NCBI GenBank assembly: GCA_029261695.1
Contig: JAJDAV010000063.1
Span: 1 to 37,929, forward strand
Reading direction: 5' to 3'
From: Nitrospinaceae bacterium
GTDB lineage: Bacteria > Nitrospinota > Nitrospinia > Nitrospinales > VA-1
Length of the DNA stretch: 37,929 nt
Below the pieces are notes generated by a model that made no database searches, had not been told where the DNA came from, and saw only the letters and a list, made by a program, of their open reading frames with translations. Of the stretch, positions 25,183 to 33,749 are shown in pieces (position 1 is the first letter of the stretch; each line of letters starts with the position of its first letter). The position numbers and the translations under genes are program-made.

Positions 25183-25830
25183 ATGACGATTCAATATCAA
25201 AACACATTATGGAACAACAAAAAAGTTATCATAGGCGAACCCACTATTGATAAAAGCAAACCGGTTAAATTGCTCATAGGTTTTCATGGAGCAGGCTCAA
25301 CCGCAGAAAATATGCTGGTGCAAGGCAATCGGTTAAAACTCGACAATACCCTTTTAATTTTCCCGGAGGGTCCTGTGGATGCAGGTGAAGGACTCTGGAG
25401 CTGGTGGAAAGATGGGCCCGGACAACCAAAATCGGTAGAAGCGTTCTTAACATTTACGGATGAAATGATTCAATCTGCGCAAAACCATTTCACCAATTCT
25501 TCAATCCACCAAGTTTCCCTTTGGGGATTTTCACAGGGAGGAGCAGCATCCCTGGTTTACGCGCTCTTAGGCTCACATAAAGTTTTTAAAATAGCTTCTG
25601 TATGTGGATTTCTTCCTGAGTTACCCCCATCAGTATCTGTGAGTTCATCTTCCAAGCAGATTCTTGGTATTTTTGGAACTAACGATGAAGTGGTTCCCTC
25701 TTTTCTCGCCGATTACGCTCTGGAAGAAATGAAAAATAAAGGTCATGAGGTTCAAATCAAAGAAACTTCACAACCACACGAATTGAACACTGAAAATCTT
25801 GCTGAAATTTGCAGTTTTTTTAAAGAATAA
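25183..25830 (+). CDS. phospholipase/carboxylesterase-type alpha/beta hydrolase
   Basis: This 215-residue serine hydrolase without signal peptide has the nucleophile elbow GFSQGG (S117), the acid D168 in GTNDEVVP and the base H199 in QPHEL. The oxyanion region GFHGAGS (33-39) and the GFSQGG...YALLGSH order match the phospholipase/carboxylesterase (YpfH/acyl-thioesterase-like) family. The natural ester is unknown. It follows the nucleotidyltransferase by 3 bases and precedes cobQ by 14, so all are cotranscribed, although no link to cobalamin is known. Confidence 0.88.
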   Translation: MTIQYQNTLWNNKKVIIGEPTIDKSKPVKLLIGFHGAGSTAENMLVQGNRLKLDNTLLIFPEGPVDAGEGLWSWWKDGPGQPKSVEAFLTFTDEMIQSAQNHFTNSSIHQVSLWGFSQGGAASLVYALLGSHKVFKIASVCGFLPELPPSVSVSSSSKQILGIFGTNDEVVPSFLADYALEEMKNKGHEVQIKETSQPHELNTENLAEICSFFKE

Positions 25831-25844
25831 AAAGGCCCATTTAA

Positions 25845-27347
25845 ATGACCGCTAAAACCTTAATGATACAAGGAACGGGTTCGGGTGTCGGCAAGAGTAT
25901 TTTGACTGCCGCCCTATGCAGATATTTCCATAAGGCGGGGTATAAAGTAGCCCCCTTCAAAGCCCAAAACATGGCTCTCAATTCATTCGTTACAGAAACC
26001 GGAGATGAGATGGGACGTGCCCAGGCTTTTCAGGCAGAGGCATGCGGCATCAAACCCGATGTCCTAATGAATCCTATCTTGTTAAAACCCTCTGGCGATA
26101 ATAATTCGCAAGTTATTCTTATGGGAAAACCGGGTGAATCTCGCAACGCTAAAAATTATTACGCCCATCATGAAAAACACAAAGGAATAGTTCTATCTGC
26201 ATTAAAACAATTAAGAGAAAAATACGATCTAGTTATTATCGAGGGTGCAGGTAGCCCCGCTGAAATAAATTTAAAAAAAACTGATCTGGTTAATATGTTT
26301 ATCGCCGAAGAATCTGACTCTCCGGTTTTAATTGTAGGTGATATTGATCGAGGTGGTGTCTTTGCATGGATGAAGGGAACTTTTGATCTATTAACTCAGA
26401 GCGAAAAAAACCGAGTGAAAGGATTCATCATTAATAAGTTCAGAGGCGATGTCGATCTTTTAAAACCCGGCGTAAAACAATTTGAAGATATGGTTGAAAA
26501 ACCTGTCCTGGGAGTTATCCCCTATTCAAAAAATCTGGTCGTAGATGAAGAAGACACCCTCCCACAATGGACCTACTCTTCTGAGCCGGATGCCAAAGGA
26601 GTCTTAAATATTGTTGTGATTTGGACACCCAGGATATCAAACTTTACGGATCTCTCGCCCTTGGCTTACGATCCCTCTATATCCATCCGCTATATCAACC
26701 ATCCTTCACAAATGGGCAACCCCGATATAATCATCCTTCCCGGTAGTAAAAATACTATCGATGATCTGATTTATTTAAATGAACAAGGAATGCTAAAAGA
26801 AATATCAAATGCCCACGAAAATGGATCGTTTATCCTGGGAATTTGTGGTGGATTTCAAATGCTTGGCAAAGCAATTAAAGATCCCGATAATTTGGAAAGT
26901 CGCAATAAAGAAGCAATTGGGTTAGGACTATTTGATTTGGAAACCACTATGGTCCCCGAAAAGATAACCCGACAAGCAGATTTGGCCACTCGAAAAAGCA
27001 AATTATTTTCCGAAGGATTATCCTGTCAAGGTTATGAAATCCATATGGGACAAACCACATTCAATAATTCTTACCCTACCCTTTTCACACAAGAGGGAAA
27101 AGACTCTATGGGCAGTGGCATTACAAATCAAGATGGCACTGTTCTGGGTACTTACCTCCACGGTTTTTTTGATAATAATTCTTTCCGCCAATCGTTACTA
27201 TGCTATGTGAGGGAAATGCGAAAGATTGAAGTACCCTCACAATCCTTCGATTTCACTCAGTTCAAACAGAATGAATTAGATAAACTGAGCGAATTGTTAA
27301 CAAAGTCCGTGAACATGAAAAATATCTCTAAAATTATAGGTATTTAA
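25845..27347 (+). CDS. cobQ: cobyric acid synthase
   Basis: This 500-residue enzyme amidates adenosyl-cobyrinate a,c-diamide at positions b, d, e and g with glutamine and ATP. It has an N-terminal P-loop (QGTGSGVGKSILTAALCRYF), the CobQ block APFKAQNMALNSFVT, and the ATP-binding segment DIDRGGVFAW. The C-terminal glutamine amidotransferase domain has nucleophile C334 in GICGGFQMLG and H439 in YLHGFF. Length and order are normal. Together with cobD and cobT downstream it covers the corrin side-chain and nucleotide-loop steps; the earlier corrin-ring genes are not in the window. No cobalamin riboswitch was seen upstream. Confidence 0.97.
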   Translation: MTAKTLMIQGTGSGVGKSILTAALCRYFHKAGYKVAPFKAQNMALNSFVTETGDEMGRAQAFQAEACGIKPDVLMNPILLKPSGDNNSQVILMGKPGESRNAKNYYAHHEKHKGIVLSALKQLREKYDLVIIEGAGSPAEINLKKTDLVNMFIAEESDSPVLIVGDIDRGGVFAWMKGTFDLLTQSEKNRVKGFIINKFRGDVDLLKPGVKQFEDMVEKPVLGVIPYSKNLVVDEEDTLPQWTYSSEPDAKGVLNIVVIWTPRISNFTDLSPLAYDPSISIRYINHPSQMGNPDIIILPGSKNTIDDLIYLNEQGMLKEISNAHENGSFILGICGGFQMLGKAIKDPDNLESRNKEAIGLGLFDLETTMVPEKITRQADLATRKSKLFSEGLSCQGYEIHMGQTTFNNSYPTLFTQEGKDSMGSGITNQDGTVLGTYLHGFFDNNSFRQSLLCYVREMRKIEVPSQSFDFTQFKQNELDKLSELLTKSVNMKNISKIIGI

Positions 27348-27400
27348 TTTTATAGCTCGATGTTTTTTGCAAAGTTCAAGGGATGCACTAAAAATAAATA

Positions 27401-28351
27401 ATGAGTCTGGCTTTACAAGTATTTTTAGCTTTTATATTTGACTTGATACTGGGAGACCCTCGAGGGTACACGCATCCGGTAAAAATAATCGCGCGATTAG
27501 CCTATAAACTGGAATCTCTCAGTAGGAGTTTGATAAGTAATAAAAAAATGGCCGGATTGGTTACAACATTTCTGGTGGTCACAATTACCTTCAGTGCAGT
27601 TTATTTGATAATCGCCCTATTGAATTCCCTCCATATTTTTGCGGGAACTTTGGTATCTATATTTTATATATATACAAGCCTGTCTATTCGCAGTCTCATT
27701 GATGAAAGTCTGCCAGTTTATAAATTTCTGAAAGAACATAATTTGCCAGAAGCCAGAAAACGCCTCGCAAATATTGTGGGGCGCGATACACAAAACCTAA
27801 ACGAAGAAGAAATTGCCCGCGCTGCTGTAGAAACAATTGCAGAGAGCACTGTTGATGGCATTATAGCGCCATTGTTTTTTGCAATTATAGGAGGCGCACC
27901 CCTGGCACTAGCTTATAAAGCCGTGAGTACAATGGACTCTCTTTTTGGATATAAAAATGAAAAATATATTGATTTCGGATGGGCCTCGGCACGCCTTGAT
28001 GATTTGGCTAACTGGCTACCCGCTCGACTAGCAATACCCACCATATCAGCAGGTGCTGCCCTTTGCGGTTTTAGCGGATCAAAAGCATGGAAAACAGCAT
28101 TTCGGGATGGAAACAAACACCCTAGCCCAAATGCAGGAATCTCCGAGGCTGCCATTGCCGGGGCGCTCGGAATTCAACTCGGAGGTACAAGTTACTATTC
28201 GGGGATTCAAAACAATAAACCTCTATTGGGGGAAGCCATACGCAAAACCGAACTAAATGATATTATAAACTCTCAAAAAATCATGTTCACATCGGCCAGC
28301 TTAGCCCTTGCATTATTAGCCGGGCTGCATCAGCTTTTAATGAATATCTGA
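27401..28351 (+). CDS. cobD: adenosylcobinamide-phosphate synthase (CobD/CbiB)
   Basis: This 316-residue inner-membrane protein attaches the aminopropanol (or its phosphate) to cobyric acid, forming cobinamide (phosphate). Diagnostic blocks are DLILGDPRGYTHPVKIIARL at the N-terminus, ETIAESTVDGIIAPLFFAIIGGAPLALAYKAVSTMDSLFGYKNEKY, and NKHPSPNAGISEAAIAGALG. Several hydrophobic helices are present. It follows cobQ by 53 bases. Salmonella-style naming would be cbiB. Confidence 0.96.
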   Translation: MSLALQVFLAFIFDLILGDPRGYTHPVKIIARLAYKLESLSRSLISNKKMAGLVTTFLVVTITFSAVYLIIALLNSLHIFAGTLVSIFYIYTSLSIRSLIDESLPVYKFLKEHNLPEARKRLANIVGRDTQNLNEEEIARAAVETIAESTVDGIIAPLFFAIIGGAPLALAYKAVSTMDSLFGYKNEKYIDFGWASARLDDLANWLPARLAIPTISAGAALCGFSGSKAWKTAFRDGNKHPSPNAGISEAAIAGALGIQLGGTSYYSGIQNNKPLLGEAIRKTELNDIINSQKIMFTSASLALALLAGLHQLLMNI

Positions 28352-28455
28352 TAAATTTTTCAAAAATAAGAACTCATCTCGACTCAAAAAACCTAATACC
28401 AAAAGGCCAATTCTATTAGGCTTCACACATCAATTTCATTTATACTAACTGAACT

Positions 28456-29190
28456 ATGAAGCTAATATTTTTCTCCATAAATACTGCTTTTATTTTATTC
28501 TACCTGTTCACCTCCCCTCTTAATGCGGAAGTATTTCAAGTTGACAGTGATGCAGATGGAAAACTCGATCAATGGCACCACAAATCGCCAGAGGGAAAAC
28601 TTTTAAAAATCGAGTACGATAAAAACGGTGATGGAAAAGTAGATCAGGTTGATAAATACAATGGCCACGAAAAACCAATTCAGGTAGAACTCGACCGAAA
28701 TTTAGATGGAACGCTTGATCAAATACAATACTACGATCAAGAGTTCAACCTTACTCACACTGATAAAGATTCGAGAAATTCCGGACTCATCGATTGGAGA
28801 GAATTTTATTTCGAGGGAAAAGTAATCATCAGGCTTGAGACAGACGAGAACAAAGATGGAAAACTCGATGTATTCCAGTTCTTTTCCAAAAAAGGAAAAC
28901 TACAAAAAGTAGAATATGACACTTCAGGGAACGGAAAAATCGATCGTTGGGAAACGTTTAAAGAAAATGAACAGTTGGAATCTGCCTCCTTCGATACTAA
29001 TAATGATGGAAACCCCGATCAATGGCAATTTTTCAAGCACTCCACCCAACTTGAAAAAGCAGAATTTGATACCAATTTTAATGGAAAGGTAGATCGTTGG
29101 GAAAAATACGATCCCTTAGGAAATTTAATTCGAATTGAACTCGACAACAATCATGACGGAATCATTGATATTGTGAAAAAGAAAGGTTAA
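28456..29190 (+). CDS. secreted protein with nine calcium-loop-type tandem repeats
   Basis: This 244-residue exported protein has a signal peptide (1-24, LNA cleavage). The mature part is nine tandem units of about 21-26 residues. Each centres on D-x-[DN]-x-[DN]-G-x-x-D-x-[WFV], for example DSDADGKLDQW, DKNGDGKVDQV, DENKDGKLDVF and DTNNDGNPDQW; the fourth unit (DKDSRNSGLIDW) is degenerate. The loops look like EF-hand or dockerin-type calcium sites, separated by short beta-hairpins. I know no specific function. It lies between cobD (104 bases) and a lipoprotein cytochrome c (9 bases), so it is probably cotranscribed with the cytochrome. Confidence 0.78.
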   Translation: MKLIFFSINTAFILFYLFTSPLNAEVFQVDSDADGKLDQWHHKSPEGKLLKIEYDKNGDGKVDQVDKYNGHEKPIQVELDRNLDGTLDQIQYYDQEFNLTHTDKDSRNSGLIDWREFYFEGKVIIRLETDENKDGKLDVFQFFSKKGKLQKVEYDTSGNGKIDRWETFKENEQLESASFDTNNDGNPDQWQFFKHSTQLEKAEFDTNFNGKVDRWEKYDPLGNLIRIELDNNHDGIIDIVKKKG

Positions 29191-29199
29191 TTAAAAATA

Positions 29200-29571
29200 A
29201 TGAAATTTTATCCACTGGTTTTTCTTACCACCGCAGCCTTGTTATCAATCACCTCCTGTGCCCCCAAACCTACGCTTGAAGTTCCTGAAGCTTATAAAAA
29301 AGGGCAGAATGCGTTTCACAAAATATGCTCAAATTGTCATGGATCAGATGGGATGGGAAAACAAACACAAGCTCCTAAATTGATTGACGAAGAGTTTCTT
29401 GCTCCAAATTATACTGATGATGATATCCGCGAAACCATTTTGAACGGCACAAATAAAATGCCACCACAGAAAAAGAATCTAACAACAGAAGAGATTACCG
29501 AAATTATAAAGTACCTTCGCTATTCGCAAAATGCAGCAGGACTAGAGCCCGAAGAAGAGGAAGAAGGTTAA
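29200..29571 (+). CDS. lipoprotein monohaem cytochrome c
   Basis: This 123-residue small class I cytochrome c has a lipoprotein signal (ITSC, lipidated Cys20). One haem site C43-S-N-C46-H47 is followed by GSDGMGKQTQAPKL. The likely Met87 axial ligand lies in NKMPPQ, and the C-terminal helix is EEITEIIKYLRYSQ. A Glu-rich tail ends the protein. It would be a membrane-tethered periplasmic electron carrier. Its partners are unknown; the Ca-loop repeat protein is 9 bases upstream and cobT 63 bases downstream. Confidence 0.9.
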   Translation: MKFYPLVFLTTAALLSITSCAPKPTLEVPEAYKKGQNAFHKICSNCHGSDGMGKQTQAPKLIDEEFLAPNYTDDDIRETILNGTNKMPPQKKNLTTEEITEIIKYLRYSQNAAGLEPEEEEEG

Positions 29572-29634
29572 ATGCTTCGGCCTCAATGTATTTTATTAAT
29601 TTCATTCTAGCCCTTACCTCAATAAAGATTCTAT

Positions 29635-30693
29635 ATGCAGGAAGTTATATCCAAAACACTTGAGCAAATCCAACCGGTGTCTACAGATCTATTGGAGAAA
29701 GCACAGTCTCACTTGGACATGCTTACCAAACCCCAGGGAAGCCTCGGTCAGCTAGAGGAACTTGCAAAAAGGTATATTGCTATTCGTAATGGTAAAACCT
29801 CCAAACTCGAAAAAATTTCGACCGTAGTTTTTGCTGCAGACCATGGTGTTACAGAAGAAGGTGTCAGCGCCTACCCATCAGAAGTTACCCCCCAAATGGT
29901 AATGAATTTTATTAGTAAGGGAGCCGCTGTAAATGTTCTGGCGAAACATGCAAATGCAGATGTCACTATTGTGGACATTGGGGTCAATTTTGATTTCCAA
30001 AACCACCCAGACCTTTTGCACAAAAAAATTAATTTGGGCACTAAAAATTTTTCTAAAGAGCCAAGCATGACCCGCTCACAAGCTGAATTATCTATTACGA
30101 CGGGAATTGAAATTGCCAATCACTCGGCATCCCAGGGAGTAGACATTCTAACAACGGGAGAAATGGGAATTGGGAATACAACATCCAGTTCAGCCATTTA
30201 TTCCATCGTTGGAAAAATGACAGTTGAAGAAGTAACAGGACGCGGAACTGGCATAGATGATTTAGCATTAGATAAAAAAATTTCCACCATTGAAAAAGGC
30301 CTCGAACTTCATCAACCGGACCCAGAAGATCCGATAGATATCCTTACTAAAGTTGGAGGTTTCGAAATTGGAGGAATTACAGGTTTAATCCTTGGAGCTG
30401 CAGCAAATAAAATCCCAATTGTTGTAGATGGTTTTATCTCAGGGGCTGGAGCCATTCTGGCTCTAAAAATGAATCCATCAGCAGGTGATTATATTTTCAC
30501 ATCACATAGGTCAACCGAAAAAGGCCATCAAGTATTTTTCGATATGCTAGGACACCCTCCCCTTTTAGATTTGAATATGAGATTGGGCGAAGGAACAGGA
30601 GCATTACTAGCAGTCAATCTCATCGAATCTGCAGTCAAAATTTATAACGAGATGGCAACTTTCAAAAGTGCAGGAGTATCAACAAAAAACTAA
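29635..30693 (+). CDS. cobT: nicotinate-nucleotide--dimethylbenzimidazole phosphoribosyltransferase
   Basis: This 352-residue enzyme makes alpha-ribazole phosphate for the lower ligand of cobalamin. Its N-terminal KPQGSLGQLEELA, the block FAADHGVTEEGVSAYPSEVTPQMV, GEMGIGNTTSSSA and the catalytic glutamate E319 in MRLGEGTGA are all present, and the length is standard. It could use dimethylbenzimidazole or other bases; no bluB or bza genes are in the window to decide. It completes the local cobQ-cobD-cobT set. Confidence 0.97.
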   Translation: MQEVISKTLEQIQPVSTDLLEKAQSHLDMLTKPQGSLGQLEELAKRYIAIRNGKTSKLEKISTVVFAADHGVTEEGVSAYPSEVTPQMVMNFISKGAAVNVLAKHANADVTIVDIGVNFDFQNHPDLLHKKINLGTKNFSKEPSMTRSQAELSITTGIEIANHSASQGVDILTTGEMGIGNTTSSSAIYSIVGKMTVEEVTGRGTGIDDLALDKKISTIEKGLELHQPDPEDPIDILTKVGGFEIGGITGLILGAAANKIPIVVDGFISGAGAILALKMNPSAGDYIFTSHRSTEKGHQVFFDMLGHPPLLDLNMRLGEGTGALLAVNLIESAVKIYNEMATFKSAGVSTKN

Positions 30694-30725
30694 TTCCCCA
30701 TAAAACAACAAGCCAGTAGAAGCTC

Positions 30726-30754
30726 TTGACAGCGCAGGTGATTTTGGCTAGATT
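30726..30754 (+). promoter_or_regulatory. sigma70-type promoter of dapL
   Basis: TTGACA (30726-30731) is followed after 17 bases by TAGATT (30749-30754, 4/6). It lies between cobT and dapL and predicts a 5' untranslated region of about 45 bases, so dapL and folK can be expressed independently of the cobalamin genes. Confidence 0.55.
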
Positions 30755-30805
30755 GAGCGATTCTTTTCGCTTATTTATTCTCTCTTTTTATATCGGAGTT
30801 TCAGC

Positions 30806-32044
30806 ATGTCAGACGAAAGTTATATTCAATCCCTATTTGCCGAACGTGTAGGTGGAAGCCAGTTTGGTAAGGACACTAAAATTTATAAATTTGAAAAAAT
30901 AAAAAGGGCTAAGCGTGCTGCCCTTGATGCCAATCCCGACAAAGAATTATTTGATTTGGGTGTGGGTGAACCCGATGAGATGGCTGATCCTGGTGTGGTT
31001 AAAGCATTACAACTAGAAGCAGCAAAACCAGAAAATCGCGGATATACAGATAATGGAATAGATGAATTTAAATCTGCTGCTTGCAGCTATATGAAAAATG
31101 TTTTTGGTGTGGAAGGTTTAGACCCAAGCAAACATGTCAACCATCTCATTGGTTCAAAACCAGGACTTGCTATGACTCCGGCAGTATTTATAAACCCGGG
31201 AGATGTTATTTTAATGACGGTCCCAGGATATCCTGTTATGGGTACGCATGCGCAATACTTAGGGGGAGAAGTAGTCAATCTTCCACTTACAGAAGAAAAT
31301 GGGTTCCTCCCCGATCTGAAAAGTATTGATCCCAGCATCCTTGAACGCACCAAAATATTATATTTAAACTACCCTAACAACCCTACTGGCGCAAAGGCCA
31401 CACGTGAATTTTATGAAGAAGTAATTCAATTAGCTAAAAAACATAAAATCACAGTCATGCAAGATGCTGCCTATGCAGCTCTTACTTATGAGGGAAAATC
31501 TGAAAGTTTTCTATCCATTCCCGGAGCAATGGATGTGGGAGTAGAGTTCCACTCCCTTTCCAAAGCCTATAATATGACTGGGTGGCGAATCGCATTTGTT
31601 GTGGGAAACGAATTGATTGTAAAAGGCATCGCTTCTGTAAAGGATAATATCGACTCAGGCCAGTTTGCCGGCATACAAAAAGCTGGAATTTATGCTCTAG
31701 AAAATCCAAATATCACAGCAAAAACTGTTGCAAAATACAAGCGTCGCTTGAGCCTTTTGGTTGATGCTCTCAACAGTGTTGGATTTAGCGCAAAAATGCC
31801 TGGCGGATCCTTCTTTCTATACGTTGGAGCTCCTAAAGGAATTAAAGGTGGCAGGAAATTCGAAAATGGTGAAGAGTTCTCCCAATATTTAATTACTGAA
31901 ATGTTAATTTCAACTGTGCCTTGGGACAATGTCGGAAATTACATTCGTTTTTCAGCAACCTTTGCAGCAAAAGGTGAAGAAGAAGAAAAACGAATAGTAA
32001 ACGAAATTAAATCCCGGCTTTCAAAAGTTGAATTTGAATTTTAG
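30806..32044 (+). CDS. dapL: LL-diaminopimelate aminotransferase
   Basis: This 412-residue fold-type I PLP enzyme converts tetrahydrodipicolinate directly to LL-diaminopimelate for lysine and peptidoglycan. It shows GVGEPDEMADPGVV near the N-terminus, YPNNPTGA, and the PLP lysine K253 in SLSKAYNMTGWR. The N-terminal block FGKDTKIYKFEKIKRAKRAA and RGYTDNGI are those I associate with a DapL subgroup; another class I aminotransferase role is possible. CGGAG lies 7 bases before ATG 30806. The DapL route is typical of Nitrospirae/Nitrospinae-like bacteria, cyanobacteria, Chlamydiae and some deltaproteobacteria. Confidence 0.85.
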   Translation: MSDESYIQSLFAERVGGSQFGKDTKIYKFEKIKRAKRAALDANPDKELFDLGVGEPDEMADPGVVKALQLEAAKPENRGYTDNGIDEFKSAACSYMKNVFGVEGLDPSKHVNHLIGSKPGLAMTPAVFINPGDVILMTVPGYPVMGTHAQYLGGEVVNLPLTEENGFLPDLKSIDPSILERTKILYLNYPNNPTGAKATREFYEEVIQLAKKHKITVMQDAAYAALTYEGKSESFLSIPGAMDVGVEFHSLSKAYNMTGWRIAFVVGNELIVKGIASVKDNIDSGQFAGIQKAGIYALENPNITAKTVAKYKRRLSLLVDALNSVGFSAKMPGGSFFLYVGAPKGIKGGRKFENGEEFSQYLITEMLISTVPWDNVGNYIRFSATFAAKGEEEEKRIVNEIKSRLSKVEFEF

Positions 32045-32073
32045 TGAAAAAAGTATTTCGAAGGTAGCATTTA

Positions 32074-32571
32074 ATGATCCATAAGGCTTTAATTGGAATA
32101 GGATCTAATCTAGACTTGCCAGCAGAGAATTGTTTGAAAGCAATTTCAATTTTAAGCAAATCAAAGGAAGTTAGAGTTGCTTCGCAGTCGTCACTATACG
32201 AATCAGAGCCTATCGGAAACCCCGATCAGCCCTGGTTCGTTAACGCTGCGGTAGAAATCCAAACAAACCTCAATCCAGAAGAACTTCTGCAATATCTCCT
32301 AAACATTGAGAACCAATTAGGCAGGATCAGAAAAGAGAAATGGGGACCTAGAATCATTGACTTGGATATTTTGGATTACGAGGGACAAATAATTAATTCC
32401 AGCACCCTCACCCTGCCCCACCCTGAAATGGCTCAAAGGCGTTTTGTGCTAGAGCCACTCAGTGAAATTGCTGGAGCAACAATACATCCACTAAAAAATA
32501 AAACGATCGCAGACTTGCTAAAAGAACAGCCTAATTTTCCTATAGTAAAAAAATACAGCCCTCATAAATAG
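32074..32571 (+). CDS. folK: 2-amino-4-hydroxy-6-hydroxymethyldihydropteridine diphosphokinase
   Basis: This 165-residue HPPK transfers pyrophosphate from ATP to the pterin in folate synthesis. The family motifs LIGIGSNL, PWFVNAAVEIQT, WGPRIIDLDIL (metal-binding D-x-D) and LPHPEMAQRRFVLEPLSEI are all present. It follows dapL by 29 bases, with GAAGG upstream of the ATG. Its last 10 bases overlap the end of convergent thiI. Confidence 0.96.
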   Translation: MIHKALIGIGSNLDLPAENCLKAISILSKSKEVRVASQSSLYESEPIGNPDQPWFVNAAVEIQTNLNPEELLQYLLNIENQLGRIRKEKWGPRIIDLDILDYEGQIINSSTLTLPHPEMAQRRFVLEPLSEIAGATIHPLKNKTIADLLKEQPNFPIVKKYSPHK

Positions 32572-33749
32572 TCTACATTTATAGTTTCCATATTCTTTAA
32601 TGCTTCCTCTTGTAATTCTTTTAACGCAATTCTTTCTTCATCATTTTCCAAGATCGGAATTTTTCCTCGTGTGACCGGGCTGGCAGGCATAAAAACCGAA
32701 CAACAATCGGGCTGAGGCTCAATACTAATTTCATAAGTCTCAATTTCCTTTGCGTGCCTAATAATTCCTTCCTTGTTCATTGCTATTAAGGGACGCAATA
32801 TATTCATAGAGGTTACACAAGTAACAGCAGCTAGATTTTCGAGTGTTTGTGATGCGACCTGCCCCAGCGATTCTCCGGTAACCAGCCCGGGCATTTCAAA
32901 TTCATTAGCTATCGCATCCGCAATGCGATACATCATTCTTCTATAAAGCACAACTCGATTCTCTTCCCTGCATTTGTCTCTAATAGCAACTTGAATATCT
33001 TGAAAAGGAACAACAAATAACTTTGCCCTGCCTTGATAACGATTAATACTTTTTGCTAATTTTAAAACTTTTTCGTATCCCCCCCGACCTAAAAAAGGTT
33101 GATTATCAAAAAAGACGAAATGCACCCTACAACCACGACACGCCATTAAATAGGCCGCAACGGGGCTATCGATGCCACCGGATAGCAAACACAAAACATT
33201 TCCTGAACTTCCTACTGGTAAGCCACATAATCCTGGATGCCTGTTATCAAAAACAATTGTCTCCTTACTTCCTATTTCTATTTCCAGGGTAAACTCGGAT
33301 TCCTTAATATTCACAACAAGCCCCTTGGGACATAGTTGAGTCATTATGCGAGAACCTACCTCAAAATTAATTTCGGGGGAAGTATGGGGGAAAGTCTTTG
33401 CTGAACGGCGCGTTCTCACACAAAACTTCAATTTACCTCTTGAGGTGAGCAAAGGTTCGATCCACTGAACACCCAAAGCTGCCATTCCGTCAAAATCGGG
33501 CTCCACCGAAACCCCTACACTAAAGGAGGCGATACCAGGAATAAGTTTTAAATGTTCCGTGCACTCTTCGACTGCGGACTCTGGAAGGTCAACTAAAATT
33601 CGCCCTCTTGGCACTCGATACTCAATCCCCTTATCCTTCGGCAAAGAACGTCTGATATTTTTTAGCAGAATTTTTTCGAAATACTTTCTATTTCGCCCTT
33701 TTAATCCGATCTCATCGTATCGAATCAATATGGTTCTTTTTTCACTCAT
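32562..33749 (-). CDS. thiI: tRNA 4-thiouridine synthase (rhodanese-less ThiI)
   Basis: This 395-residue enzyme thiolates uridine 8 of tRNA. It has an N-terminal ferredoxin-like/THUMP part (about 1-165) and a PP-loop pyrophosphatase domain with LLSGGIDSPVAAY (SGGIDS 190-195). The catalytic cysteine lies in PDCCSVF (C349/C350). It ends soon after and lacks the C-terminal rhodanese domain of E. coli ThiI. Bacillus subtilis also has a short ThiI that is served by the neighbouring cysteine desulfurase NifZ. The same pairing is seen here: the start overlaps the cysteine desulfurase stop by 4 bases (ATGA). Confidence 0.95.
   Translation of the reverse strand: MSEKRTILIRYDEIGLKGRNRKYFEKILLKNIRRSLPKDKGIEYRVPRGRILVDLPESAVEECTEHLKLIPGIASFSVGVSVEPDFDGMAALGVQWIEPLLTSRGKLKFCVRTRRSAKTFPHTSPEINFEVGSRIMTQLCPKGLVVNIKESEFTLEIEIGSKETIVFDNRHPGLCGLPVGSSGNVLCLLSGGIDSPVAAYLMACRGCRVHFVFFDNQPFLGRGGYEKVLKLAKSINRYQGRAKLFVVPFQDIQVAIRDKCREENRVVLYRRMMYRIADAIANEFEMPGLVTGESLGQVASQTLENLAAVTCVTSMNILRPLIAMNKEGIIRHAKEIETYEISIEPQPDCCSVFMPASPVTRGKIPILENDEERIALKELQEEALKNMETINVDYL

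Noticed and set aside
26000-26010. Search for a cobalamin riboswitch around cobQ and the TonB receptor
   Set aside because: No B12-box-like conserved block was seen upstream of 25845 or 353. cobQ starts 14 bases after the esterase, leaving no room.
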